Positions 10,676-21,621 are shown, counted from the stretch's first letter. The stretch: 64,000 bases of DNA from Bufo bufo (GCF_905171765.1 NC_053397.1:116391295-116455294); one strand, 5' to 3'. Translations and numbers: made by a program. The notes: a model not told the origin generated them from the sequence alone.

Positions 10676-13462
10676 CTCAGGACCAGGTCTCCCAGGATGA
10701 GAGGCATGAAAAACCCGAACTAACCTTTCGGCGTTTACCTCAGATGCAGGAACCCACATTCTTTCCTCGGGACCGTAACCTCTCCAATGCACCAGATATT
10801 GAAGAGAGCGGCGGACCCGACGAGAATTAACAATTTTGGATATCTGAAATTCTAGGTTACCATCCACGACAACAGGAGGGGGTGGCAGCGGTGATGGTTC
10901 TAGAGGTGGAACATATTTTTTGAGTAACGACTTATGAAAAACATTATGAATTTTAAAAGTCTGAGGTATCTCCAGGCGAAAAGCCACGGGGTTGATGATG
11001 GCTACAATTTTGTAAGGGCCAATAAACCTAGGACCCAGTTTCCAAGAGGGAACCTTCAATTTAATATTCCTAGTAGACAACCACACATAGTCATTCACTC
11101 CTAGGTCCGGACCTGGCGACCGTCTCTTATCAGCCATGCATTTGTATTTACCTCCCATATTTTTCAAGTTAGCTTGCACCTTCTGCCATACCGATGAAAG
11201 AGATGACGAAAACCGTTCCTCTTCGGGAACCCCAGAAGACCCCCCCTCTTTGAAAGTACAGAATTGGGGATGAAAACCATATGCACCAAGAAATGGTGAC
11301 TTGCCAGTGGATTCCTGACGACGATTATTTATGGCAAACTCAGCTAACGGTAAATATGATGACCACAACTCTTGGTTTTCAGACACAAAACATCTTAGAT
11401 ATGTCTCAAGGTTTTGGTTGGTACGCTCAGTCTGTCCATTCGACTGAGGATGGAAAGCAGAGGAAAAGGACAAGTGTACCCCCAAACGAGAACAAAAAGC
11501 TTTCCAAAATTTAGAAATAAACTGGGTACCCCGATCCGAAACAACATCGGAGGGGACCCCGTGAAGCTTCATGATTTCACTGACGAATACCTGAGCAAGA
11601 GTCTTAGCATTAGGTAGTGCGGGTAACGCAATGAAGTGTACCATTTTGCTAAACCTGTCCACTACTACCAAAATAACTGTTTTACCCGCAGACAAAGGTA
11701 AGTCAGTGATAAAATCCATTGACAGATGTGTCCACGGTCTATTGGGAATGACGAGTGGTAATAGAGACCCTGCAGGACGTGTATGTGAAACTTTTGCGCG
11801 CGCACAGGTAGAACAAGAAGACACAAAATCCAATACATCCTGACGCAACCTTGGCCACCAAAAACGACGAGACAATAGTTCCAAGGTTGCTTTACTACCC
11901 GGGTGCCCAGCAAGTGCCGAATTATGATGTTCCTTTAATAATTCGAAACGTAAATTCAACGGTACAAACAATTTCTCTGAGGGGCAAGAGACCGGGGCGT
12001 CCCCCTGGGCCTCTAACACCTTCCCCTCCAAAACAGAGTGTACCGCAGAAACAACCACTCCTCTTTGAAGAATGGGTACCGGATCACTCACATTACCCCC
12101 TCCAGGGAAACAACGAGATAGTGCATCAGCCTTGGTGTTCTTTGCCCCAGGACGATAGGTAATCACAAAGTTAAACCTGGTAAAAAATAGCGACCACCTA
12201 GCCTGTCTAGGGGTGAGACGCTTAGCTGATTCGAGGTACAGAAGATTTTTGTGGTCCGTAATCACCGTGACGGGGTGGACTGCCCCCTCTAAGAAATGAC
12301 GCCACTCCTCAAACGCAAGTTTAATAGCTAATAGTTCCCTATTGCCAATATCGTAGTTCTTTTCTGCTGCAGATAATTTTTTAGAAAAGAAAGCACAAGG
12401 ACGCCATTTGCCAGGAGACGGACCCTGAGACAGCACCGCCCCCACTCCCACCTCTGACGCATCGACTTCAACAATAAAAGGCTGAGAGACATCAGGTTGG
12501 ACCAGTACAGGTGCTGAGGTAAACCTCTCTTTTAGAGAGGAAAAAGCAACTTTAGCGGCGTCAGACCATTTAGAAAAATCAGTCCCCTTCCTAGTCATGT
12601 CAGTAAGCGGTTTTACAATAAGTGAATAATTTTTAATGAATTTCCTATAGAAATTCGCGAAGCCCAAGAACCGTTGTAGTGCTTTGAGGTTCTCAGGAAG
12701 ATCCCAATCTAAAATTGCCTGGACCTTCCTAGGATCCATACGGAAACCTGACGCAGATAAAAAATAACCCAGGAATTGTATCTCCTGAACGGCGAAGACA
12801 CATTTTTCAATTTTAGCATATAATTCATTCGTCCGTAGGACCTGCAGTACTTGTCTGACATGCACCTCATGTGTTTTCAGATCGGACGAATAAATTAAAA
12901 TATCATCTAGGTATATTACCACAAACCTGCCGATTAGATGACTAAAAATGTCATTAACGAAATGTTGAAAGATGGCAGGAGCATTGGTCAGACCGAAAGG
13001 CATAACTAGATTTTCATAATGCCCCTCAGGGGTGTTAAACGCTGTCTTCCACTCATCCCCCTCCTTAATACGAATCAGATTGTAGGCACCCCTAAGATCA
13101 AGTTTGGAGAACCACCTAGCACCCGCAATCTGATTAAACAGGTCAGGAATGAGAGGAAGAGGGTATGGGTCTCGGATGGTTATCTGATTTAATTCGCGAA
13201 AATCTAAGCAAGGACGCAGGCCCCCATCTTTCTTTTTAACGAAGAAAAACCCTGCAGCCACGGGTGAAGAAGAGGGTCTGATGTGTCCCTTAGCCAAGCT
13301 CTCGGAGATATAATCTTTCATGGCTTGTCTCTCTGGACCCGAAAGATTATATAACCTGGTCTTGGGTAATTTTGCGCCGGGAATAAGGTTAACCGGGCAA
13401 TCATAAGGACGATGAGGTGGTAACTTCTGACAACCCTTTTCAGAAAAAACATCCTCAAAGTC

Positions 13463-13472
13463 CGAAACGAAA
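13463..13472 (-). other. 5-bp tandem duplication breaking gypsy-1 gag-pol
   Basis: The plus strand reads CGAAACGAAA, two copies of CGAAA (TTTCG twice on the coding strand). Five extra bases shift the frame by the exact amount separating gag-protease from pol. On the two sides the frames give PTFIS and SDFEDVFSEKG, which adjoin sensibly if one unit is absent. This explains the split better than programmed frameshifting, for which no slippery heptamer is evident. Confidence 0.8.
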
Positions 13473-14823
13473 TAAATGTAGGTAGGGTAGTTATGGAGGC
13501 GACTAAGCAATTGCTATTTAAGCAATTTTCTCTGCACTGCTCACTCCACTCCAATATCTCCCTGGCCTGCCAATCCACCACTGGATTGTGCGCTACCAAC
13601 CAGGGAAGACCCAGCACTACCGGAGTGGGAAGCCCCTCCAGAACATAACCTGAAAGCATCTCGTTATGGTGGTCCCCTACCCGAAGGTGTAAATTATGAA
13701 CCATGTGCGTGAGGTTTCTCTGAGACAGGGGAGCAGAATCAATAGCGAATATGGGAATGGGTCTCTGTAAAGTACAGAGAGACAAACCCAAAGTGCGGGC
13801 AAAATGGGCATCTATCAAATTTACCCCTGCTCCACTGTCTAGAAAGAAAGAAATAGTCTCCGTCTTATCACCAAAAATAATAACCGCTGGCAACACAAAT
13901 TGCGATGTACGTATGGAGGAAACGTATACCCCCCGGCTGACATCCTCCACACAGCCTGGGGTTAATAGTTTTTCCGACGGTCTTTTGTTTCTGAGGAAAG
14001 AAGGACAGACATTAATGAAATGACCCCTCTCCCCACAAAAAAAACAAACCCCACGCCTACGGCGAGCCTCAGGAGGACGGACCTGACGAGTAGTTGCTCC
14101 TAGCTGCATAGGCTCGTCTAAGTCCGTACAGACTAACTGCTGCTTGGGAGGGGTTACCAATTGCTCCGGTTTTTTCAACCTGACCCTAAGGCGTCTATCT
14201 ATTCGGATAGAAAGGGACATAACCGCATCAAGGGAAAAGGGGGTCTCATATAATGCAAGCGCATCCTTAACCCTTTCGGATAACCCAGAGCAGAACTGAC
14301 TCCTGAGAGCCGGGTCGTTCCATTGGGTATCCGTAGCCCACCTACGGAATTCAGAGCAATACTCCTCTACCGGCCGCTCTCCTTGTAAGAGTCTCCATAA
14401 TCTTGATTCAGCCAGGGCGACTCGGTCAGGGTCATCATATATGAGACCCAAGGCCCCAAAAAACTCATCCACTGACCGAAGAGCCTGGGAATCAGTAGGT
14501 AAAGAGAACGCCCAGGACTGCGGGTCCCCCTGCAGCAGGGAAATAACAACCCCCACCCGCTGATCTTCATTACCAGAGGAGTAAGGGCGCAGTTTAAAAT
14601 ATAACTTACAGGCCTCACGGAATGTCAAAAACTTGTCCCTTCCCCCAGAAAATCTGTCAGGGAGAGGGACCTTGGGTTCCGCAACAACCTGGTTACCAGT
14701 AGCAACCGCTGGGCTTGCAGTCAGTTGTAATTGCTGCTGTTGCTGGAGGACCGACGCCTCCAATCCTACCACCTCCAAAGACGGGCCATGAAATTGTTTG
14801 GACAGAGCAGCAATTTGATCCAT
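13473..14823 (-). pseudogene. gag: gypsy-1 gag and protease
   Basis: The start is the ATG at 14823 (MDQIAALSKQF), about 70 bp inside the 5' LTR. The gag core resembles chromovirus capsid (VPLPDRFSGGRDKFLTFREA, WRLLQGERPVEEYCSEFRRW). A CCHC zinc knuckle (CFFCGERGHFINVC, C-x2-C-x4-H-x4-C) packages the RNA, and a retropepsin-like protease follows (FLDSGAGVNLI, catalytic Asp in DSG; VVLGLPWLVAHNP). The frame stays open to 13318, but after the duplication at 13463-13472 it no longer encodes pol. In intact relatives gag-pol is one polyprotein, as in gypsy-2 of this window. Confidence 0.9.
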
Positions 14824-14883
14824 ACTGGATTCTATGTAGGTAAAAAAAATTTATTTTTTTTTTTTTACCTACACAAAATAATG

Positions 14884-14893
14884 GCCAGAGATA
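14884..14893 (-). promoter_or_regulatory. gypsy-1 putative self-priming site
   Basis: One base inside the 5' LTR the element strand reads TATCTCTGGC. It is exactly complementary to GCCAGAGATA in the LTR (15304-15313 in the 5' LTR). That LTR site lies 28 nt after a TATA-like motif and is therefore near the expected 5' end of the mRNA. No good match to a tRNA 3' end was recognised. Confidence 0.65.
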
Positions 14894-14894
14894 A

Positions 14895-15546
14895 TGTAAT
14901 GACCGACGACACGCAGAGGGAGGAAAACAGGGAAAGCCCTGCCCAAGGGAGAGGGAAAGGTGGTGACCCCTAACTCACCTTGCGGCTGGCACCTGACTGC
15001 CCTGACGTCCCTAGACGGGTTCCTCACCCGTGCGGCGATCGCGTGCCTAAACCCTGGCTTTCCCTAATATGAGCCCTGGATAGTGAACAGGCCGGTGGGA
15101 TCGCTAGTCCACACCACTATCACTAAGAGGGAAACACCAGGGAGAGGACAGACAAAACATACAAACACATACACCCAGGTGGGTGACCACAATAAACCAA
15201 AAAGGTCCAACAGGGATCTGGAGGGTAGCGTACTGGACCAACTACCAGCGAACGCAGCAACACAGCTCCAGAAGGTCAGAATAGATGTCCAGGCAGGAAG
15301 CTCTATCTCTGGCAACCAGAGAAGTGTGAGAGAGAAATATAAGGAGGTCTGGGAGTGCTGGACAAGGAACAGCTGAGGAGAAGGAGCTACGGATCCCTGA
15401 GTGAGCCAAAAGGGTTTGCTAAGCAAACCCAGAAAGCTACCATAAGGAAAACAGCCCTATCTTAAATAGAGCGTGCAGCCAACCGCTGCGACTTCCTGAC
15501 CCCGGGTATAACGGAGTCAGGCGTGGTCCTCGACACCCTCGTGACA
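14895..15546 (-). repeat. gypsy-1 5' LTR (652 bp)
   Basis: It matches 9992-10643 with no difference noticed. On the element strand a TATA-like TATATTTC (plus-strand 15334-15341) precedes GCCAGAGATA (15304-15313), the predicted transcript start. The LTR ends GGTCATTACA next to the priming site. The open frames inside the LTR are not considered genes. Confidence 0.95.
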
Positions 15547-16312
15547 CCTGGCCAGTGGCCACAGTACAGTCTGTGGGCCAGACACTCACTGGCTTGCAAC
15601 TGCGATTATATTTATTACAGAGAAAAAATAAATTTACTTTAGTTTTATCTGCAAGGTATTGTGACACCCTGTAACGGTATGAGTGGTGGCCTGGCCAGTG
15701 GCCACAGTATAGTCTGTGGGCCAGACACTCACTGGCTTGCAACTGCGATTATATTTATTACAGAGAAATAATAAATTGACTTTAGTTTTATCTGCAAGGT
15801 ATTGTGACACCCTGTAACGGTATGAGTGGTGGCCTAGCCAGTGGCCACAGTACAGTCTGTGGGCCAGACACTCACTGGCTTGCAACTGCGATTATATTTA
15901 TTACAGAGAAATAATAAATTGACTTTAGTTTTATCTGCAAGGTATTGTGACACCCTGTAACGGTATGAGTGGTGGCCTGGCCAGTGGCCACAGTACAGTC
16001 TGTGGGCCAGACACTCACTGGCTTGCATCTGCGATTATATTTATTACAGAGAAATAATGAATTGACTTTAGTTTTATCTGCAAGGTATTGTGACACCCTG
16101 TATGATTGGTGTGCACACAGTACAGTCTGTGAGCCTGCAGCCTCTCACTGTCTGGCAACTGCGATTATATAAAAAAATAAAATAAAATTGACCTTTTTTT
16201 ATCTGCAAGGTACTGTGACACCCTATATGAGTGGTGTGCACACAGTACAGTCTGTGGGCCTGCAACCTCTCACACACGGGCAGGCAACTGCAATATATAT
16301 ATATATTTATAT
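15547..16312. repeat. hAT subterminal repeat array, right part
   Basis: Units of about 143 bp start with cctggccagtggccacagta (or a one-base variant) at 15547, about 15690, 15833 and 15977. They are followed by two shorter, more diverged units to 16300 that contain gacaccctatatgagtggtg. It ends in an AT-rich microsatellite that hosts the next element. Short frames here are repeat artefacts. Confidence 0.85.
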
Positions 16313-16315
16313 ATA

Positions 16316-17366
16316 CACTCACCTAAAGAATTATTAGGAACACCATACTAATACGGTGTTGGACCCCCTTTTGCCTTCAGAACTGCCTTAATTCTACGTG
16401 GCATTGATTTAACAAGGTGCTGATAGCATTCTTTAGAAATGTTGGCCCATATTGATAGGATAGCATCTTGCAGTTGATGGAGATTTGAGGGATTCACATC
16501 CAGGGCACGAAAGCTCCCGTTCCACCACATCCCAAAGATGCTCTATTGGGTTGAGATCTGGTGACTGTGGGGGCCATTTTAGTACAGTGAACTCATTGTC
16601 ATGTTCAAGAAACCAATTTGAAATGCTTCGAGCTTTGTGACATGGTGCATTATCCTGCTGGAAGTAGCCATCAGAGGATGGATACATGTTCTCATTCTGT
16701 TTACGCCAAATTCGGACTCTACCATTTGAATGTCTCAACAGAAATCGAGACTCATCAGACCAGGCAACATTTTTCCAGTCTTCAACAGTCCAATTTTGGT
16801 GAGCTCGTGCAAATTGTAGCCTCTTTTTCCCATTTGTAGTGGAGATGAGTGGTACCCGGTGGGGTCTTCTGCTGTTGTAGCCCATCCGCCTCAAGGTTGT
16901 GCGTGTTGTGGCTTCACAAATGCTTTGCTGAATACCTCGATTATAACGAGTGGTTATTTCAGTCAACGTTGCTCTTCTATCAGCTTGAATCAGTCGGCCC
17001 ATTCTCCTCTGACCTCTAGCATCCACAAGGCATTTTTGCCCACAGGACTGCCGCATACTGGATGTTTTTCCCTTTTCACACCATTCTTTGTAAACCCTAG
17101 AAATGGTTGTGCGTGAAAATCCCAGTAACTGAGCAGATTGTGAAATACTCAGACCGGCCCGTCTGGCACCAACAACCATGCCACGCTCAAAATTGCTTAA
17201 ATCACCTTTCTTTCCCATTCTGACATTCACTTTGGAGTTCAGGAGATTGTCTTGACCAGGACTACACCCCTAAATGCATTGAAACAACTGCCATGTGATT
17301 GGTTGACTAGATAATTGCATTAATGAGAAATAGAACAGGTGTTCCTAATAATTCTTTAGGTGAGTG
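16316..17366 (-). mobile_element. Tc1/mariner element A with 29-bp TIRs
   Basis: Terminal inverted repeats start cactcacctaaagaattatt (16316-16344) and end taattctttaggtgagtg (17338-17366), perfect over 29 bp. TA dinucleotides flank both ends (16314-16315, 17367-17368). It is 1051 bp long and carries a minus-strand transposase with a large in-frame deletion. Confidence 0.95.
16348..17230 (-). pseudogene. Tc1-like transposase A, internally deleted and frameshifted
   Basis: The ORF begins MNVRMGKKGDLSNFERGMVV, includes a helix-turn-helix (LGFSRTTISRVYKEW) and the first catalytic aspartate (AWSDESRFLLRH). It then jumps from NENMYPSSD straight to YFQQDNAPCHKA (second aspartate), so the region between the two aspartates is mostly missing. 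The third acidic residue lies in [15 protein letters not shown] frameshift near 16515 moves the tail (LHQLQDAILSIWANISKECY, RRIKAVLKAKGG) into another frame ending at 16348. Spacing between the last two acidic positions fits the DD34E type. Inactive. Confidence 0.9.
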
Positions 17367-17383
17367 TATATATATATAAAAAA

Positions 17384-17776
17384 GCAGACTGATGTACCAG
17401 CCCTAAAAAGGGCTTTTTGGGGTGCTGTCAGGACGCTGTCCTTACAGCAGATGAGTCTGTGGACACAGAACACTGCCCTAGCTAACGCTTTCCCTATTAA
17501 ATCAGCAGCAGCACTGTCCCTCCTCTCACTAAGAATGCAGCTTCCGAATGAATCTAAAATGGATGCTGTCCAGGAGGTGGGAGGGTCTGGGAGGGAGGGT
17601 CTGCTGCTGATTGGCTGGAATGTGTCTACTGACTGTGAGGTACAGGGTCAAAATTTGCTCAATGATGATGTATAGGGGGCGGACCGAACATTGCATATGT
17701 TCGCCCGCCGCGGCGAATGCGAACAAGCCATGTTCGCCGTGAACTGTTCGCCGGCGAATAGTTCGGGACATCACTA
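17384..17776 (-). repeat. hAT right terminal region
   Basis: It shares long similarity with 30604-31001, including ccctaaaaagggctttttgg, ggtgctgtcaggacgctgtc and a GC-rich end with cgcccgccgcggcgaa. It terminates gaatagttcgggacatcacta. It lies just outside the nested Tc1 element A and forms the 5' end of the hAT on the transposase strand. A candidate 8-bp target taaataag follows but has no confirmed partner. Confidence 0.7.
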
Positions 17777-18008
17777 TAAATAAGTGGGTTTTGGGTTGCA
17801 GTTTGGGCACTCGGTCTCTAAGAGGTTCACCATCACTGGTATAGGGCGACATTTGGGTATAGCATAGGGAGTAATTTTTATACACTGAGCAATGTAGTTT
17901 TAGAAGCTGTAGACTATTTACTTCTGTCTTTGGGAGCTTGCGAGTAAGTTAGAATACATCTGGGAACATCCAGAGAGTTAAACTTTTTTCCCTCTTAGAA
18001 TTAGACAA
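17777..18008. other. Unassigned sequence
   Basis: No frame, repeat or motif in this stretch could be recognised with confidence. Confidence 0.3.
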
Positions 18009-18300
18009 TCAGCAAAAAAGAGGGAAGGCAGACCTCTTGTTGGCAGTAAAACTTGAAATGTCTTTTGGTAAAAAAGCAACTGAGTGTTTCAAAACAATTT
18101 TGTCCTCATGAATAACCGAATACGGAGCTCTGCAGGAAAAAGCTTGGATCTCTATTTTGTAAGTCGAGAGGGCTAGAAGAAAAACAGCTTTAAATTTCAG
18201 AAGACTAAGTGATATGTCAGTAATTGTTTCAAAAGGGCAGTCTGAAAGGATGGATATGACTAAGTTCAAATCCCAAGGTGGAGCGAAGAGTTGGAGCTAA
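18009..18300 (-). pseudogene. DIRS-like tyrosine recombinase fragment
   Basis: The frame reads PWDLNLVISILSDCPFE, LLKFKAVFLLALSTYKIEIQ, then FSCRAPY, DKIVLKHSVAFLPKDISSF. This corresponds to the N-proximal part of the catalytic domain of DIRS integrases, usually ...DLNLVL...LTLKTLFLVA.... The usual RR/R box appears mutated to YKIEIQAF. The His-X-X-Arg and the catalytic tyrosine are not present. Assignment rests on recall of family pattern, not on a search. Confidence 0.6.
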
Positions 18301-18327
18301 CCTAGTAGCTCCTTTCAAAAATCATTT

Positions 18328-18990
18328 AATTAAAGGATAACTGTCATATATATTTTTTGGGAGTATTGGATTGTGGTGATATCACCTTGGTGGCCCTATT
18401 TCAACTTTTCACTGTGTATTCAATTACCCCTTAATTCCACATTTTTGTTCCCTGTACTGCCTATTTTTACCTATGCTTAAAATAGGGTTGCTAGGCATCA
18501 ACAGATAGACGGAGCACGCAGCGTGCAGGCTCATATTACTGACAGCCAGGGACTGTAAGTAAATGATTAAAGCCAGGTCCTCCTCAGCAGCTGATAACAG
18601 TGCCTAGGCTGTGTGCACTTCTCCCTGTCCCTGCGCTTGGCAGACGCTCCCTCACTCAGCAGAGCTGGAGAATGCAGTGTTGGAGCAGCGCAGACCAGGG
18701 AAGGGAGATCTGCCATCTGCTCAGTGTATAAATGAAAGCAACATGTGGTAAGAGGACCCCTTTGTGCTGCAGGAGATTAACCCTTTAGGGGGAGGGCTCT
18801 GGTTACTGACACTTTTGGGGGCTATTGTTACTGGCTAGTGCATGTGAGGAGCTCAATGCATTGTGGGTAGTGAGGGCAGGCGAGATTAGCCTCAGGGTGA
18901 GGGCAGTGGCGGACATCTTAACTGAATAGTGAAATTGCAGTTTTATGCAGACTGGTTGCTAAGGGCTGAATCTTATTAAATATTATTATT
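18328..18990. repeat. Probable MITE inside the DIRS relic
   Basis: It begins ttaaaggataactgtcatat, a typical start of amphibian MITEs, and separates DIRS recombinase sequence from DIRS RNase H sequence. It has no coding capacity. The right border is uncertain because no clean inverted end is visible. Confidence 0.4.
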
Positions 18991-19236
18991 TAATCTCTAT
19001 TCTACCTCTTTTAGAGTTACTCTGCTCAGGTAGTCAGCCACTTGATTGTCTCCCTCTTAGATAAACTGCTGAGATGGAGGATCCTTTTCCCCCCAAGCAA
19101 AGATTTTCTGACCTAAGCTCCTTGTGCCCCCGTTCGTTGACGCAGGCCACAGTTGTCACATAGTCTAACAATATTTTTACGTGTTGGTTTCTGAGTGTCC
19201 TGAAGCACAGTTAAGGCCTGAAGAACCGCTGACAAT

Positions 19237-19870
19237 TCATTTTCTTCCTGACTCCAGACTCCCTGAACCACAGTCTGCATTATGTGAGCCCCCCAACCAT
19301 GGTAACTGGCATCTGTAAGTTATTATAATCTGATTTTCGAGACACCAGGAAATACCTTGTTGAAGATTCCCTTTGGTCATTAACAAGCTAAGGGAGCACT
19401 TTACCGGGTAAGGAAGTCCCACTTTTTAGTCTAAAGAGCATTGGCTCTTGTCCCATGAAGATAGTAGAAAGTTTGAAGTGTTCTTGTGTGGGCCCGAGCC
19501 CATGTGACTGAAGGAATAGTGGTAATTAATAGTCCTAGAATAGTCAATACATTCTTTATGGTAGTCTGATTGAGATCCCAGAATGAGCAAATTTTTTGTA
19601 CTATAGTGTGTTGCTTTCCTAGAGGGAGATAAGATGAGCGCAGACAGAAGTCTAGTAGGACTCTCAAAAATACTTTGAGTTGTCCTGGATTTTAATCAGA
19701 ATTTTCTGAGATTTATCAACAGTCTGAAAGACCCAATCAGCTTCTGAACTAAGAAAATCTGAGAATAATACCCCTGACTTTTGTGGTATGTGAGAACTGG
19801 AATCAGAACTTGCTTTTTTTAATAGAATAGAAATTTTGGATTCTAGAGTAAGCTTACTCTACAAGGGAGA
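19237..19870 (-). pseudogene. DIRS-like reverse transcriptase and RNase H fragments
   Basis: The frame at 19667-19431 reads YLPLGKQHTIVQKI, LTILGLLITTIPSVTWARAH and TRTLQTFYYL, the connection after the RT palm in DIRS elements. The next frame (19422-19237) reads IIITYRCQLPWLGGSHNADC, a decayed RNase H start (ITTDAS..GWGAH in family members). Upstream to 19870 there are weak traces of the RT N-terminus. Frameshifts and substitutions, including loss of the RNase H Asp, make it dead. Confidence 0.6.
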
Positions 19871-19929
19871 CAAACCTCTATTAACTACAAACCTGCTGGG
19901 AGGAAGTGAGACAAATTCTGGCCTATATC

Positions 19930-21072
19930 TCTCACGGCCATGGCTATGACCGTGACTCCTTAACCGCATGCGGTTGCCTGCAGTTTGTTTTTGGTTGTTC
20001 AACCACAGGTGAGGGCTGCTTGTGTGTTGCCTCACTTGTGGTTGCCGCGGGCAACAAATGGTTGGAGATTGTCGCAGATAGCAGCCTGAGCTGGTGCTAG
20101 GCAGCTTGCGGCATCTTCATGCGCTTACACCTAGCTACCGCTTTGTTAGGTGTGTGTGTATGTATGTATGGTGTGCACTGTGTTTATGTTACGTGTGCAC
20201 TGAGACCTTTCCCTTCACTGTGGCTGCTCGCAGCAACGTTTTGTTTAGTGTGTACATGTGGTGGCAGCGTCCCGGCCTTCGGGCTGACTCCCAGGACATG
20301 GTAGCCACCCATGTCGTTGCCTGCGGCAACAGCCAGAGTGTGACTTTCGTTTTGACACTTCCCCTTTAAGTTGGTGTTTTCCCTTCCCCGTGGTTTTGGA
20401 AGGGTTAACTCCCTTTCTGTGTGTATGAGTCACGGGGTGTGTCTGATTGTGTGGGTGTGGCCACTTAGGCCTATATAGCCTTGGTGTTTGGCATGGCTCA
20501 GTAGGTTGCTTCAGCCATGCTTAGCTGGAGCAGCCTCCTGTGTTTACCAACTGCCAGTGAAAGCCACCCTTGTGGTTCATAAATATTATGTCACATTAAG
20601 TTTATGTTCATCTTTATGTGTGATGTCTATGTGATGGTCTGTTGGGATTTTCCTATGTTGTTTAGTGCAGCTTATGGATCTGGATTCCTGTTTGCACAGG
20701 GATCCAGTCAGCAAGGCTGTGGCAGGTAGGTGGAACTCGGATAGTTCACCTGCCATATCCGTAAGTCTGTTTGTGTTCCCCTTTTCCCTGCAGCTTGGCC
20801 AGTGAGACCCCTGTTCCTCCGTGTCCAGTAGAAACAGGCCGTCTTACCTTGACTCCTAGTCCAGGGACCGGTCGGAGGGTGAGTTAGGGATCCGAGGTTC
20901 CGGAGCATGGGTCCTCCTACCTTAAAGGTCGGCCCATGCAGCTAGGAGTTAGGGTCAGGTTAGGGACACTTTAGGAGGTGACCAGCTCCTTAATCCTGTT
21001 GTCCTGGCCGAGCAGCCATAACATCACGTGGCATCGCACGGCTGAGGATTTCCCCCATCCTCAGCCGTGACA
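19930..21072. mobile_element. Solo LTR, copy 1 of family B
   Basis: It ends cctcagccgtgaca, and the start is tctcacggcc, one base from the canonical tgtcacggcc. The right half closely matches the solo LTR at 39015-40091 (ttgcttcagccatgcttagc, ggatccagtcagcaaggctg, gggatccgaggttccggagc). Putative 5-bp target copies are atatc (19925-19929) and gtatc (21073-21077), one mismatch. Its short open frames are not genes. It was inserted into the DIRS element between RT and gag. Confidence 0.8.
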
Positions 21073-21079
21073 GTATCCT

Positions 21080-21620
21080 AAATTTATGGTGTTGAGAATC
21101 CAGGGAGACAAATTTATCCAACCTTCTAGTCTTCTTCCCACAGGACAACTGGCATCGAGAACTTTTTTATTACTATCTGAGGATGTATCCAAAATGCCAT
21201 CAAGAGTAGCGCCAAAAAGTCTGTCCTCTTCACATGGAATGGAACATAGATGATTTTTAGATGCAGCTTCACAAGACCAGGACCTTAGCCAAATTGCTCA
21301 CCAGAGGAGACATTGGCCAAGGAAGCAAACTATCTAACTAAATCAGCAGAGTCATCTGCTAAAAAATTTGAGGCCTTCTAGCCTATTAAGCAATACCAAA
21401 AGAAGACCTAGCAGTAGAGGTAGCTGAAATGCTGGGAAAAAACACATTAGTATTTGTTTGTCAAGCACGCTTCAGAACGAACTCACATATTTTGTCAGTT
21501 GGTCTTTAAGTAATAACATGTCTTTAAATGGAAGGACATATTTCTTGAACATATGGGCCACTGGTGTATCAACTTTAGGGAGTTTATCCCACAATTCTGT
21601 ATCCTCTTCTGCAAAGGGAT
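21080..21620 (-). pseudogene. DIRS-like gag fragment, C-proximal
   Basis: The minus-strand frame includes KRKYPFAEEDTELWDKLPK, then VDTPVAHMFKKYVLPFKDML and LLKDQLTKYVSSF. This matches the pattern of DIRS1-type gag proteins (FPF.EED..LW...PK.D.P.A......LP..D...LKDP.D.K). Stops lie downstream. It sits between the solo LTR and a MITE. Confidence 0.6.
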
Positions 21621-21621
21621 A

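Larger units (their letters stand above)
10559..13472 (-). pseudogene. pol: gypsy-1 pol: RT, RNase H, integrase, chromodomain
   Basis: The frame is open from 13510 to the stop at 10559, which lies inside the 3' LTR. In order it carries reverse transcriptase (GFFFVKKKDGGLRPCLDFRE; catalytic YLDD in VVIYLDDILIYS), RNase H (FIVEVDASEVGVGAVLSQ, VITDHKNL), an integrase zinc-binding domain ending CSTCARAK, the integrase core (MDFITDLP, VSDRGTQF, NGQTERTNQ, giving the D, D, E triad) and a C-terminal chromodomain ([20 protein letters not shown]). The last domain assigns it to the chromoviruses, where it guides integration to chromatin. Pol is intact after the break at 13463-13472 and is out of frame with gag-protease because of a 5-bp duplication. 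Confidence 0.95.
9992..15546 (-). mobile_element. Young Ty3/gypsy chromovirus, gypsy-1, complete with TSD
   Basis: A 5555-bp element on the minus strand has two 652-bp LTRs that look identical by eye, gag-pol between them, a priming site next to the 5' LTR and a purine-rich tract next to the 3' LTR. The 5-bp target duplication CCTGG lies at 9987-9991 and 15547-15551. Identical LTRs mean very recent insertion, because both LTRs are copied from one template. It landed in the hAT repeat array. Confidence 0.95.
3520..17776 (-). mobile_element. Large BED-finger hAT transposon with nested insertions
   Basis: The transposase remnants at 6431-9374 read on the minus strand. Arrays of a related short repeat sit on both sides of them (3526-4490 and 9660-16312). 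The right terminus at about 17776 ends gttcgggacatcacta and matches the end of another copy at 31001. Nested inside are a TTAA-flanked element (4655-5993), a Ty3/gypsy element (9992-15546) and a Tc1 element (16316-17366). Removing these leaves about 6.3 kb, plausible for an hAT with extended subterminal repeats. The left terminal inverted repeat was not found, so the left limit is approximate. Confidence 0.6.

Noticed and set aside
13420..13560. Programmed -1 frameshifting between gag-protease and pol in gypsy-1
   Set aside because: No X-XXY-YYZ slippery heptamer was found in the overlap, and the perfect (CGAAA)2 duplication at 13463-13472 explains the shift. gypsy-2 has a single gag-pol frame.
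20094..20369. Overlapping frames of 61-91 codons in the solo LTR, and similar at 39017-39463
   Set aside because: They are low-complexity reads of LTR sequence on both strands, shared between two LTR copies with frame differences.
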